Shown here piece after piece: positions 40,932 to 50,671 of a stretch of DNA of 64,000 nucleotides. The number at the start of each line of letters is the position of its first letter. The stretch's first letter is position 1. The stretch is from Candidatus Poribacteria bacterium (GTDB lineage Bacteria > Poribacteria > WGA-4E > WGA-3G). The stretch lies in contig JAJDTM010000005.1 in NCBI GenBank assembly GCA_022827185.1, positions 248,001-312,000 of the forward strand, in the 5' to 3' direction. Both the position numbers and the translations under genes were made by a program. The notes beneath the pieces were generated by a model. The model made no database searches, was not told where the DNA came from, and saw only the letters and a program-made list of their open reading frames with translations.

Positions 40932-41174
40932 ATCAAGGGCATTTTGGCCCACTTGGTTATTGGGTGGGTCAGATGTTTTTAGAGCTTTAATCTATTGACG
41001 CGTCTTCCACATTTTTTAAGGAAACCCGGGTTGATAGTTAAGCAAAATCACGGGATTGCGTAAGTCCTATTAGAAAAACGAAACGTAGCCCGTAATGAAA
41101 TGGAGGGCGGATCTACGGGATGGTACTCCAAACCCCAAACCCGCTCTGACCGAACCGCAAGGAAATTTAAAAAA

Positions 41175-42170
41175 ATGATTAGAGTTGGAAAAATTAGTAT
41201 GGCACATGTCCACGCCGGTGGCTATGCCCGCAGAATTCACGAAAACCCTGAAACCGAACTCGTCGCTGTCTGGGACGAAGAAGAATACGGCGGTAGAGAT
41301 GCCGCGGAACAATACGAAGTCCCGTTCTACACGGATCTTGATGAAATGCTCAGCCGTGACGACGTAGATGCAGTCGCTGTTGACGCGGTTACATCCGACC
41401 ATCCGCGTGTGATGATCGCCGCCGCTGAAGCCGGTAAACATATCTTCACCGAAAAGGCACTTGCGATTACCGTCGCTGAATGCGATCCGATTATTGATGC
41501 CGTTGCGAAAGCGGGTGTGAAGTTCATGATTTCGCTGCCGTCCCGTGCGAACCCCGAAATCCTGTTCGCGAAAAAGGCAATCGACGACGGGCTGCTTGGG
41601 GACATCACATTCGGTAGAGGACGGATCGCACATTCCGCTGCACTGGATAGTTGGTTCAGCGGCACGAGCGCGTGGTTCGCGGATCCAGTACGCGCAGGTG
41701 GCGGTGCCCTCTTTGATTTAGGGTGTCACCGCGTTGATGTTATCCGATGGCTGATGGGTGAACCTAAGAGTGCGATTGCGAAGATTAACAACTTCACCGG
41801 CAATTTCCCGATTGATGACAACAGCGTTTCCGTCGTTGAATTTGCCAACAAAGCACTCGGCGTGATTGATGTTGCGTGGACACACCGTTCCGGTCCGAAC
41901 ATGCTTGAGATTTACGGCTCAGAAGGTTCATTTGCTGCAGGACACGGTGAGATGCATTTTGAGACCCGCAAACTCTCTGACGAAGAAAAAGCGGAATACA
42001 TCGCCAACGCACCGGCTGCACCCCCTGAACCGATGCAACAGTGGATCAATGCAATTCTTCGCGATGAACCGATGACGATTACGATCCAAGATGGACGGAA
42101 CCTCACGGAGTTGATGCAGGCATTCTACATGTCCTCCGAACAGGGACAGTCAATTGATTTTCCACTCTAA
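41175..42170 (+). CDS. Gfo/Idh/MocA family oxidoreductase
   Basis: ISMAHVHAGGYARRIHENPETELVAVWDE, HIFTEKALAITVAECDPII, GGALFDLGCHRVDVIRWLMGEP; internal ATG start chosen over the ORF-track start. Confidence 0.88.
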   Translation: MIRVGKISMAHVHAGGYARRIHENPETELVAVWDEEEYGGRDAAEQYEVPFYTDLDEMLSRDDVDAVAVDAVTSDHPRVMIAAAEAGKHIFTEKALAITVAECDPIIDAVAKAGVKFMISLPSRANPEILFAKKAIDDGLLGDITFGRGRIAHSAALDSWFSGTSAWFADPVRAGGGALFDLGCHRVDVIRWLMGEPKSAIAKINNFTGNFPIDDNSVSVVEFANKALGVIDVAWTHRSGPNMLEIYGSEGSFAAGHGEMHFETRKLSDEEKAEYIANAPAAPPEPMQQWINAILRDEPMTITIQDGRNLTELMQAFYMSSEQGQSIDFPL

Positions 42171-42262
42171 GTAGTTATCAGTTATCAGTTGTCGGTTCTC
42201 AGTAACTTAGCAGAGAAAGTTTCCTACCGACACATCAGAGACCGTTCTTGGTAAAGTATCTT

Positions 42263-42352
42263 AGGACTTACGTAAAAATCAGTAATTTTGGTATTTTTAA
42301 CCCCCTAAATCCCCCTTATCAGGGGGACTTTGAGAGGAAATGCGTAAGTCCT
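42263..42352. repeat. MITE-like element (copy C) with AGGACTTACGTA / TGCGTAAGTCCT ends
   Basis: Ends match copies A and B; interior is instead AACCCCCTAAATCCCCCTTATCAGGGGGACTTTGAGAGG. Confidence 0.8.
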
Positions 42353-42388
42353 ATACTTGAATGTGCGAAAGGATGTGACCAATTCAGT

Positions 42389-42673
42389 ATGTATATTGAG
42401 GATTGCATCTGGCTCCCTGACATTTTAGTCAAACTTTTCGTAAAGCACAATGTCACACAAAAGGAAGTTGAAGAAATATTTTTTAATCGTCCGAAATACC
42501 GTTTTGTTGAATCAGGATATAGAAAAGGAGAAAATGTGTATTCCGCTGCTGGACAAACAGATGCCGGCCGCTATCTGATTGTATTTTTTATTCAGAAACG
42601 GGAGAATCTTGCACTCATTCTGAGTGCCCGCGATATGGATCAAAAGGAGCGAAGAAGGTATGAAAGAAAATAA
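42389..42673 (+). CDS. BrnT-like toxin of a type II toxin-antitoxin module
   Basis: KHNVTQKEVEEIFFNRPKYRFV...GENVYSAAGQTDAGRYLIVFFI...ALILSARDMDQKERRRYERK is BrnT-like; internal ATG chosen as start. Confidence 0.8.
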   Translation: MYIEDCIWLPDILVKLFVKHNVTQKEVEEIFFNRPKYRFVESGYRKGENVYSAAGQTDAGRYLIVFFIQKRENLALILSARDMDQKERRRYERK

Positions 42674-42935
42674 AGACGAACAGATTACCAGTATATCTAA
42701 GGCTCGAAATTTGGAGGAGATAGCTGACTATTGGGACACGCATAGTTTGGCTGACCACTGGGATGAAACACATGAAGTCGATTTTGAGGTGCGGATGCAG
42801 CGAAAGTGTCGTGTAACGCTTACCCCAGAGATCTATGAAAAAATAGAAAAGCAAGCACTGGAACAGGGAATCTTACCGGAAACTTTGGTTAACTTGTGGT
42901 TAGCTGAACGCCTCCAAGCGATCGAATCATCATAA
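42660..42935 (+). CDS. CopG/BrnA-like antitoxin
   Basis: ARNLEEIADYWDTHSLADHWDETHEVDFEVRMQRKCRVTLTPEIYEKIEKQALEQGILPETLVNLWLAERL; overlaps the toxin stop. Confidence 0.82.
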   Translation: MKENKDEQITSISKARNLEEIADYWDTHSLADHWDETHEVDFEVRMQRKCRVTLTPEIYEKIEKQALEQGILPETLVNLWLAERLQAIESS

Positions 42936-42999
42936 TAGAAAAAATTACTATATGTTTCAGATTTTACTTTTCGCCCCATAAACCAAATTGAGGAAAATC

Positions 43000-45495
43000 A
43001 TGCAAGACTATCAACCTATTTTGCTCTCCGCTTTGTGCAATGTCGGCACAGAGATTATCGGCGAGAACGCAACACCGGGTGTCGGGACCCAGACGCTTCA
43101 CGGGCTTCCTTTTGAAATTGCTGATGGGACAAACTGCTTCTTAGGCTTCGGTGACGGTGTTAACGCCGATCCGATCCAAGTGCCTGTCAATGCAAACCCG
43201 AAACGGGTGATTTTTGTGCATCGCTTACTTGAGTCGCGTATCCCTGAAGGCGAACCGATCGGTAGGCTCATCGCCAATTATGTTTTCCATTATACCGATG
43301 GTGAAACCGAAAGTGTACCAATTCGTGAACGTTTTGAGATCGGCAGTGTACCACAAGGGTGGGGACAACAGACGTTCCTCGCTATACCTGACCGGCAGGA
43401 AAGTTTGGCATCACGACACGAGGGACCTTGGGGGTCCGCGGGCAACCGGCAAACCGAGGTAAGCCAAGGGACACCACGCGACTACTATCTATGGGTATGG
43501 AAAAATCCGAGAGATGGTGCTGAAGTGGCATCTATTGAGATTCAACCGCAGGAACGGCGTTTTATCGTTGCAGCAATCACGCTCGGTTATCTCGACGAAG
43601 ACCCGATACCGCGTCGTCCGCGCCGCGAAGTCAAAATCACGCTACCACAATCCGATGACGCTGAAAAACCCTTTGATATGGCAGTCAATGTTGACCGTGG
43701 CGTTGCGACCTACCCGTATCCGTTGCCGGAAAACGACCCTGATGCCTTTATTAATGACGATTTCAAAGGCTGGGGTGAATCCCAAAACAACAAGAGCAGT
43801 CCTGCGTATGTTGAAGTATCCGCTACGCCTTCTGCAAGTGTTGAAATCACGAACCATGGAGAGACACTCGGTAGTGTCAATTGGGGAGAAGTCCAAGAAA
43901 AAGGAAGCGTGCAACCCAACGAACGCGTCAAGGTAGAGGTTATTGATTCTGGCAGGAACTGGGTGCATACCACCGTGATTGATGAAGACACAGGTAAACC
44001 CGTACCGTGTCGCGTCCATTTCCGTTCCCCACACGGCGTGCCTTACGCGCCACACGGACACCACGCACATGTTAATTCAAATATGGGTACGTGGCACGTA
44101 GATATCGGCGGGGATGTGCGGTTGGGACAAATCAGTTACGCCTACATTGATGGTACCTGTCAGGGATGGTTGCCTCGCGGGGATGTTATTGTTGATGTTG
44201 CCCGCGGCTTTGAATACACGCCTTTGCGGACGACCGTCAACATAAAACCGGGGCAACGAGAATTGACACTCCGCTTAAAGCGGTGGTGCAATATGAACGC
44301 TGAACGCTATTTCAGCGGTGATACGCACGTCCATTTTCTGTCTACACAGGGCGCGCATACCGAAGCACAAGGCGAAGATCTCGGTGTTGTCAACCTTCTC
44401 CTCTCACAGTGGGGGCACCTTTTCACGAATACAGAGGAATTCATTGGGAGACCTACCACCTCTGCTGACGGACGGAGCATTGTCTACGCAACACAAGAAA
44501 ATCGCCAGCACCTTCTCGGGCATCTTACGCTCCTCGGTTTAAAAGAACAGGTCGCGCCGTGGTGTTCCGACGGACCGGGTGAAGCCGAACTCGGTGGGAA
44601 CATGGAGGTCACGCTCTCACACTGGGCAGATGCGTGTCACGCGCAGGGTGGCACCGTCGTCTTACCCCATATTCCGAATCCGAATTGCGAACCGGCGACG
44701 CTCATCGCTACGGAACGCGTTGACGCTGTTGAGTATCTCACCAATGCGATGTATGGGCACCTTGAGTACTATCGCTATCTTAACTGTGGTTATAAATTGC
44801 CGCTCGTCGGTGGGACGGATAAGATGAGTAGCGATGTACCAGTAGGCGTTTATCGCACTTATGTTCACATCCCAGACGATCAGGAATTCAATTACGATAA
44901 CTGGTGCAAATACATGAGTGCCGGAAACACGTTCCTCAGTGGCGGTCCGATGATCCGACTTTCCGTTGATGGACATCCCATCGGTAGCACGGTTAACCTA
45001 CCCGGTAACGGTGGCACTGTTGAGGTTGAAGCCTCCGCCGATTCCATCTTCCCGATCCATACGTTGCAGATTATTCAGGCGGGGCAGGTCGTTGCCTCAA
45101 CTGAAGACAAAGATGGAACAGGACATCTGCACCTGAAAGCGAATTTGAAAGTGGATAAACATTCGTGGATCGCCGCGCGGTGCGGCGGACCTAACTACGC
45201 GCAAGCCGTTCCGCATTATGATGGATGGGGACGCGGCATCATTGCGCATACCTCTCCTGTCTATATTGCAGTCGGTGGCGAGTGGTGGATGTTTGATCCA
45301 GAAACAGCGAACTATATGCTGACCTTGATTGAGGGCGGATTGTCCTATATTCAGCAGACAGCACGCCATCATGAACACGGCACTGTGACACACCATCACG
45401 GTGAGGATGATCATTTGGAATTCCTCTCTCGTCCGTTCCAAGAAGCGCGAGAGGCGATTCACCGTCGGATGCACCAATTAGGTATTCCGCATTAA
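43000..45495 (+). CDS. CehA/McbA-family (PHP-like) metallohydrolase domain protein
   Basis: C-terminal half: YFSGDTHVHFLST...GGTVVLPHIPNPN...VEYLTNAMYGHLEYYRYLNCGYKLPLVGGTDKMS...VGVYRTYVHI. Confidence 0.78.
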   Translation: MQDYQPILLSALCNVGTEIIGENATPGVGTQTLHGLPFEIADGTNCFLGFGDGVNADPIQVPVNANPKRVIFVHRLLESRIPEGEPIGRLIANYVFHYTDGETESVPIRERFEIGSVPQGWGQQTFLAIPDRQESLASRHEGPWGSAGNRQTEVSQGTPRDYYLWVWKNPRDGAEVASIEIQPQERRFIVAAITLGYLDEDPIPRRPRREVKITLPQSDDAEKPFDMAVNVDRGVATYPYPLPENDPDAFINDDFKGWGESQNNKSSPAYVEVSATPSASVEITNHGETLGSVNWGEVQEKGSVQPNERVKVEVIDSGRNWVHTTVIDEDTGKPVPCRVHFRSPHGVPYAPHGHHAHVNSNMGTWHVDIGGDVRLGQISYAYIDGTCQGWLPRGDVIVDVARGFEYTPLRTTVNIKPGQRELTLRLKRWCNMNAERYFSGDTHVHFLSTQGAHTEAQGEDLGVVNLLLSQWGHLFTNTEEFIGRPTTSADGRSIVYATQENRQHLLGHLTLLGLKEQVAPWCSDGPGEAELGGNMEVTLSHWADACHAQGGTVVLPHIPNPNCEPATLIATERVDAVEYLTNAMYGHLEYYRYLNCGYKLPLVGGTDKMSSDVPVGVYRTYVHIPDDQEFNYDNWCKYMSAGNTFLSGGPMIRLSVDGHPIGSTVNLPGNGGTVEVEASADSIFPIHTLQIIQAGQVVASTEDKDGTGHLHLKANLKVDKHSWIAARCGGPNYAQAVPHYDGWGRGIIAHTSPVYIAVGGEWWMFDPETANYMLTLIEGGLSYIQQTARHHEHGTVTHHHGEDDHLEFLSRPFQEAREAIHRRMHQLGIPH

Positions 45496-45496
45496 A

Positions 45497-45525
45497 GTAG
45501 TAGGCACGCTCCGTGTGCCGTTAAC
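45497..45525. repeat. GTAG-hairpin repeat (AGTAGTAGGCACGCTCCGTGTGCCGTTAA)
   Basis: Reverse-complement near-identical copy of 3741-3768. Confidence 0.7.
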
Positions 45526-45543
45526 CACTTTAAGGAGACAAGC

Positions 45544-46518
45544 ATGCCAAGGGAATTAGTCGCGGTTGCTCCTCGGCAACCCGTTTTAAGAGAGTATGAA
45601 GATGGTCCCGTTTCAGCGGATCATGTCCGCGTCCAAGTCGAATTCGGTGCCCCCAAACGTGGCACCGAACTGACAGCGTACTACGGATACAACAGCGCAA
45701 ATTTTCCGATGGGACTTGGGAATATGTGCGTCGGAAAAGTTATTGAAATCGGTGATGATGTAGAAGGTTTCGAGATCGGAGAACGCGTCACGCATCACGG
45801 ACATCTCAAGGAAACACACACATGGCGTGCAGACAGTGTCCTCAGAATGCCAGACCACATGACCTGGAAAGAGGCGGTCTGCTATGATCCATTGCACTTC
45901 GCTATGTCCGCGATTCGTGATGGGAAAGTCCGCGTCGGTGAGCGGGTCGCTGTTTTTGGGTTGGGTGCCATTGGATTGATGACGGTGCAGATGGCACGGA
46001 TCGCCGGGGCTGATTTCGTTGCTGCCGTGGACCCGCTCGAAAGACGGCGGAAAGTCGCCGAAAAGACAGGCGCGGAGCTTGTTATTGATCCAACCGCCTG
46101 CAATACTGGCGAAGTGCTCAAAGAAGCGACGGGTGGGCGTGGCGTTGATGTGGCTGTAGAAACCAGTGCGGTCTACGAAGCACTTGATGATGCACTGCGC
46201 AGCGTCACTTTTGAAGGAACAATCGTCTACGCTGGACGCGCGAAATTGTGTACTGGCGGACTTGACCTCGGGGCTGTCGCGCACGTCAATATTCCGAACA
46301 TCATCTTTGCGCGTGCTAACAGCGACCCGAACCGCGATCATCCGCGTTGGGATTTCAGACGCATCGTGGATACCTGCTGGAAATGGCTTGAAGAAGGACG
46401 ATTTAACTGTGAAGATGTCGTTGATCCGGTGGTGCCGTTTGAAGATTCAGTCGAAGCCTACATAGAGATGGACAACCACCCTGAACGGAGCGTCAAATTG
46501 GGTGTCTCCTTTGGGTAG
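45544..46518 (+). CDS. Medium-chain (zinc-type) alcohol dehydrogenase family protein
   Basis: GERVAVFGLGAIGLMTVQMARIAGADFVAAVDPLERRRKVAEKTGAELVIDP, GGRGVDVAVETSAVYEALDDALRSV. Confidence 0.88.
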   Translation: MPRELVAVAPRQPVLREYEDGPVSADHVRVQVEFGAPKRGTELTAYYGYNSANFPMGLGNMCVGKVIEIGDDVEGFEIGERVTHHGHLKETHTWRADSVLRMPDHMTWKEAVCYDPLHFAMSAIRDGKVRVGERVAVFGLGAIGLMTVQMARIAGADFVAAVDPLERRRKVAEKTGAELVIDPTACNTGEVLKEATGGRGVDVAVETSAVYEALDDALRSVTFEGTIVYAGRAKLCTGGLDLGAVAHVNIPNIIFARANSDPNRDHPRWDFRRIVDTCWKWLEEGRFNCEDVVDPVVPFEDSVEAYIEMDNHPERSVKLGVSFG

Positions 46519-46548
46519 TTATACGGAAATAGTCCGTTTGTTAGTGGG

Positions 46549-47439
46549 CTACTGATATGCAATGAAAAAAATGCCGAGTACCATCACAACAGCGGCGATC
46601 AAGCGGCGTTTTGTATACGTCTCTTTCAAAGCATACCCACCGAGCAAAACAACGAAAATGACAGAACACTGCCGAACCGCGGTCACGTAACTCACCTTTT
46701 CTGTCATCAAAACGTAGAGGATAAGTGAATAGGATGTCAACGAAAGCACAACAACAGTGAGCGTCCGTTTCCATTCTGTGCGTCCAATCTCTGCAATCTG
46801 TTGGTGTGGAAACCGAGCGAGGCAGGATAACCCGTAAAAGACTTGCGAGATACTGTTCTCCATTAAATAGTAGGTGACAGCGCGCCACAAAGGCGCATCC
46901 GTCGAATAACGATGAAATTCAGACATCCCTTGTTTGTCTATCAGTGAGTATCCAATGACGCTTGCCAACGTGGCATAAGCCCAACGGGCATCGGGTTTGC
47001 CAAGGTAACGAAAGAACGTCTTGAACTCGATACGCGCCTCGCGTTGTTGATAGAGGACTATAGATACCATCACACATAGGATACCGATCATGCCTTGCCC
47101 CGAAATGCGTTCATTTAGGAAAAGGAAGGCAAATAGTGGCAAGAAGGCTGGCGCAGCACGTGTAATCGGATAGACAAACGAAATCTCGCCAACTGTATAA
47201 GCATGCGTCAGAAACAGACGGTAGAACAGATGAACCAGTGCAGAGGCAATAATATATACCCATACCGATTTCGGAATTACCGGATGTCTGATACCAAAGG
47301 CAACGAACGCTATGGCTACGGTGTAAAATCCACACCAAAAAAAGAGGATGCGTGTATCTCTGCTGGATTTACTGTAGAAATTCCATAACGCATGGCAAAA
47401 CGCTGACAGCAGAATGAGGGAGATTGAAGTCAGACCCAT
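46549..47439 (-). CDS. EamA/DMT-superfamily transporter
   Basis: About 10 predicted TM segments; EamA-like VYPITRAAPAFLPLFAFLFLNERISGQGMIGILCVMVSIVL and SYVTAVRQCSVIFVVLLGGYALKETYTKRRLIAAVVMVLGIFFIA. Confidence 0.87.
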   Translation of the reverse strand: MGLTSISLILLSAFCHALWNFYSKSSRDTRILFFWCGFYTVAIAFVAFGIRHPVIPKSVWVYIIASALVHLFYRLFLTHAYTVGEISFVYPITRAAPAFLPLFAFLFLNERISGQGMIGILCVMVSIVLYQQREARIEFKTFFRYLGKPDARWAYATLASVIGYSLIDKQGMSEFHRYSTDAPLWRAVTYYLMENSISQVFYGLSCLARFPHQQIAEIGRTEWKRTLTVVVLSLTSYSLILYVLMTEKVSYVTAVRQCSVIFVVLLGGYALKETYTKRRLIAAVVMVLGIFFIAYQ

Positions 47440-47601
47440 AAAATTGCTCTGTTTTTTTCAAATTCCAAAAAAATGTAAATTTACCCTAAACTTCTTCAGT
47501 TTCATATCTGTACTAAATATATTACTGATTACAAATTTGTGCAACTGCCATAGCACACCTCTTTAACTGAAAACTGATAACCGACAACTGAAAACTAATA
47601 C

Positions 47602-47626
47602 TGTAGCATAAACTTTCAGTTTGTGC
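47602..47626. repeat. 25-nt hairpin motif TGTAGCATAAACTTTCAGTTTGTGC
   Basis: Same 25-nt layout as the pair at 57472-57580 with a different, still self-complementary stem (AAACT/AGTTT). Confidence 0.65.
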
Positions 47627-47675
47627 AGAGGAATTGTCAATCGTCAGTTGGTTTTGCCTAATATCAAGGAGAGAA

Positions 47676-50651
47676 ATGAAAGCGTTAATTTTGATTGTTG
47701 GCGTAAGTTTATTGGTGATCTCTTGTAATTCCACAGATAGGTCTACCAACATAATAGAACGTGACTTCACGATTAATGTTACCACCGAAATTGGTCAAAA
47801 TTTTGGAGAAGGGGCGTTACGCGTATCAAAATTAAACGAACTTTTGACATTAGACTCCTTTTCCTTTACTCGTTCAAACGTAGTTCCGGACGCTATGCGT
47901 GTGTTGTTTGTAAATATTGCTGATGAGTACGAAGGTAAGATGTTTCGATATCCACTCACCGTAGGAAAGACATGGGAGGACAAGTGGAACGCAACTGCTA
48001 AAACCACGCTTGAAGGTTATGAAAAGGTGGAAATTGTGCTTGGCACTTTCCCAGCGTGTCTCAAGCACAAAACCGTTCTTGCGGGCGCGCATATCGGCAG
48101 TGAATTGGAGAAATCACTTGTTAACGGCACCCGCTATCTTTGGTTTGCGAAGGGGATCGGAATTGTCAAAATGCGGTATGAACATTCAAACGGAATTGTT
48201 ACTGAAGCCGAATTAATCGCGCACTATGTCCCAGAAAAAAGCGATGAATACCTCCCAACAAATTTAGGCACTGCATGGACTTACAAATGGCAAAACGACT
48301 ATTACAACGAAGTGTTCATTGAAAAAGCACACATTGACGCTAACTCTAACACCAGAGAACACTTTAAAGGAGACCTCCGTCTCGCTATCAAAGTCACGAC
48401 TGAGAACGGCGAAGCATTAGGAACGAGAGATTTCTATATGAAAAAAACCGGGGCATTTCTGGGATTGAAACAGGCGAGTTCAAGACCCAGTATCCGGTCA
48501 AGTAGGACTGTTCCAGCTTCTCCAAGCCTATTCTTAAAGAATGTTAGTTCCTTTCATAGAACGGTGCTGTTCCACTTCCCGCTAACTATTGGACAGACTT
48601 GGAAGTACCAAGGACGGTCAGCTTCGCAAGCGCGGGTGACTATAGAACCTTATGAACAGGTTGAGATTTCGGTTGGTACTTTCCCTAAATGCCTCAAACA
48701 CAAAACTGTCTTTACGGAAGCAACCGCTAACACCGAAGCGGAAAGCGCAGTGGTTAACGGCACGCGTTATCTCTGGTTTGCGAAGGGTGTCGGGCTTATC
48801 AAAATGCGGTATGAACATTCAAACGGCGTTGTCACCGAAGCCGAATTAACCGAATACGAGGTGCCAGGAAAAAGTAAGGAATATCTACCGCTAAACCTCG
48901 GAACGACGTGGACTTATAGATGGCAGAACGACTATTACAAACCTATGATTGAAAAGGTTCGGGTTGTTGAAGCCGAAAGTGCCCATGAAACGCCTCTTCG
49001 GGATGCGCGATATGTTGTAACCGTATCTGCCGATCAACCCGCAGAGGCACAAGTCGTTTGTAAATTGACCCCACAGGAGCGTAGGGGCAAGAAAATTCGG
49101 CTGCGTACCAATAGTTATGGCTATTACATTTCTGGTCATCCTGTACACATTAAGGATACTACCGGTCGCATCCCGACGCGTCGATCAGGCAATTGGAAAT
49201 ACGAGTTTCGCAAAGCATATAAATCGCCACTAACGCTTACCTACAACGTTTCAATCAAACGTGATGAAGAGACCAGAGCATTTCTGGAAGCACGTGATGG
49301 TCGAGAGTTTGCTCGAGATCCAGCAACACATCCGTATCTCAGAGAAAACTGCACATTTTGGACAGGTCATCATTTATTTATCATTGGAGGGACAAACCGT
49401 AATATTGAGGTAGCATTCAACCTTCCGAAAGGTTGGCATGTTTCAACACCTTGGAAACACATCGGAAGCACAGGACACCGGTTTACTGTCAAAGATCAGC
49501 GAGAACTGACAGATTCCGCGATTCTCATCGGTGAATATGCTGAAGCGGTAGCAAAATTAGGCAAAACACAGGTGTCACTCGCCATCGGTGGAAGTCTGAA
49601 AGCGTCGAAAGCCGAGATGCAGAGTACTATTGAAAAATTTTTACGGGCATACTCCGAAGTGTTTAATGGCGGACCGGCAGATCCCGTTTTGTTTGTCATA
49701 AATCCTTATGAAAAGAAAGGACAGGAACGACTGAAAGGGCGTAGTATAGGGCGCAGCATCAGTATCCTTATGGACAGCACTTTAGATGAAACAAGCAAGC
49801 ACGGTTGGGGACCTTTCCTTGGACATGAAGTGTTCCATATCTGGAACGGGAACACCGCGCTGGAACCCTTCAGCCTGAGGGAACACTGGTTCCTTGAAGG
49901 CATCACCGATTATTATGCCGAGATCACTTCGGTTGACCTTGGTTATCTCTCGGAGCGTGAATTTTTTGATCGATTAGAGCGGGCGTGCGAATCGTATCTA
50001 TCAACGCCGAGCGATGATACTATCGGCGGCAGTTTCAAAGCGTCTCGGTTGGGTTATGATGGTGGCAGTATTGCTGCTGCCGTGTTAGATTTGCGAATCC
50101 GTCATCTCACAAAAAACAGGAGAAGCCTGGATCACGTGATGAAGCAGATGTACCGCAAATTCGGAGAGACTACCGAGAAATACACGCATCACGATATTAT
50201 TCAAGCACTCAATAAAGTCGCTGGTAAGGATTTTGAACCTTTTTTCCAAGCTTATATCTCAGGAAAAGAGAGACTGCCGATTCCAGAATATTTCAACTAT
50301 GCAGGTTTAGATGTACAGATAGAATACGGCGAAGAATTGCCGACAACTCGCTATGTAATTGGTGTGCTTCAAACCAGTTTGAAGAAAAAAACGTGGCGTT
50401 TAATTTCCGTCAACGGTATAGAGGTTGACGCGTTTGCAGACCTGCGCGAGCGTGCTAAAACATGGCAATCCGGTGACGTGCTGGAGTTAACAATCGAAGA
50501 AAATGGTGAAACGCTTACCTTACCTGTCACATTAAGTGGGGTTTCTGACAATCCGCCAACAGCATCGGATGCAAGTGTGTCTATTAGAAAAAAAGCAGAG
50601 ACTACTAAGTTGCAGCGCGCCATTTTGGCGGGCATTTTAGGTAAGAAATAA
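47676..50651 (+). CDS. Lipoprotein with duplicated N-terminal domain, M61-like metallopeptidase domain and C-terminal PDZ
   Basis: Lipobox-like LLVISC; two copies of the KHKTV...NGTRYLWFAKGxGxxKMRYEHSNGxVTEAEL...LPxNLGTxWTYxWQNDYY domain; GHEVFHIWNG...HWFLEGITDYYAEIT; PDZ-like C-terminus. Confidence 0.85.
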   Translation: MKALILIVGVSLLVISCNSTDRSTNIIERDFTINVTTEIGQNFGEGALRVSKLNELLTLDSFSFTRSNVVPDAMRVLFVNIADEYEGKMFRYPLTVGKTWEDKWNATAKTTLEGYEKVEIVLGTFPACLKHKTVLAGAHIGSELEKSLVNGTRYLWFAKGIGIVKMRYEHSNGIVTEAELIAHYVPEKSDEYLPTNLGTAWTYKWQNDYYNEVFIEKAHIDANSNTREHFKGDLRLAIKVTTENGEALGTRDFYMKKTGAFLGLKQASSRPSIRSSRTVPASPSLFLKNVSSFHRTVLFHFPLTIGQTWKYQGRSASQARVTIEPYEQVEISVGTFPKCLKHKTVFTEATANTEAESAVVNGTRYLWFAKGVGLIKMRYEHSNGVVTEAELTEYEVPGKSKEYLPLNLGTTWTYRWQNDYYKPMIEKVRVVEAESAHETPLRDARYVVTVSADQPAEAQVVCKLTPQERRGKKIRLRTNSYGYYISGHPVHIKDTTGRIPTRRSGNWKYEFRKAYKSPLTLTYNVSIKRDEETRAFLEARDGREFARDPATHPYLRENCTFWTGHHLFIIGGTNRNIEVAFNLPKGWHVSTPWKHIGSTGHRFTVKDQRELTDSAILIGEYAEAVAKLGKTQVSLAIGGSLKASKAEMQSTIEKFLRAYSEVFNGGPADPVLFVINPYEKKGQERLKGRSIGRSISILMDSTLDETSKHGWGPFLGHEVFHIWNGNTALEPFSLREHWFLEGITDYYAEITSVDLGYLSEREFFDRLERACESYLSTPSDDTIGGSFKASRLGYDGGSIAAAVLDLRIRHLTKNRRSLDHVMKQMYRKFGETTEKYTHHDIIQALNKVAGKDFEPFFQAYISGKERLPIPEYFNYAGLDVQIEYGEELPTTRYVIGVLQTSLKKKTWRLISVNGIEVDAFADLRERAKTWQSGDVLELTIEENGETLTLPVTLSGVSDNPPTASDASVSIRKKAETTKLQRAILAGILGKK

Positions 50652-50671
50652 CCACTCATAAGGAGGCAACA

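Noticed and set aside
41057-41068. Complete MITE-like element upstream of the 41175 Gfo/Idh gene
   Set aside because: Only the TGCGTAAGTCCT right end is present; no matching AGGACTTACGCA left end was found upstream.
42248-42388. N-terminal extension of the BrnT-like ORF
   Set aside because: Lies within repeat copy C; the internal ATG at 42389 matches the expected toxin N-terminus.
45613-46341. 242-aa minus-strand ORF opposite the alcohol dehydrogenase gene
   Set aside because: Antisense shadow ORF caused by codon bias of the real gene; composition (His/Cys/Ile-rich, no domain) not protein-like.
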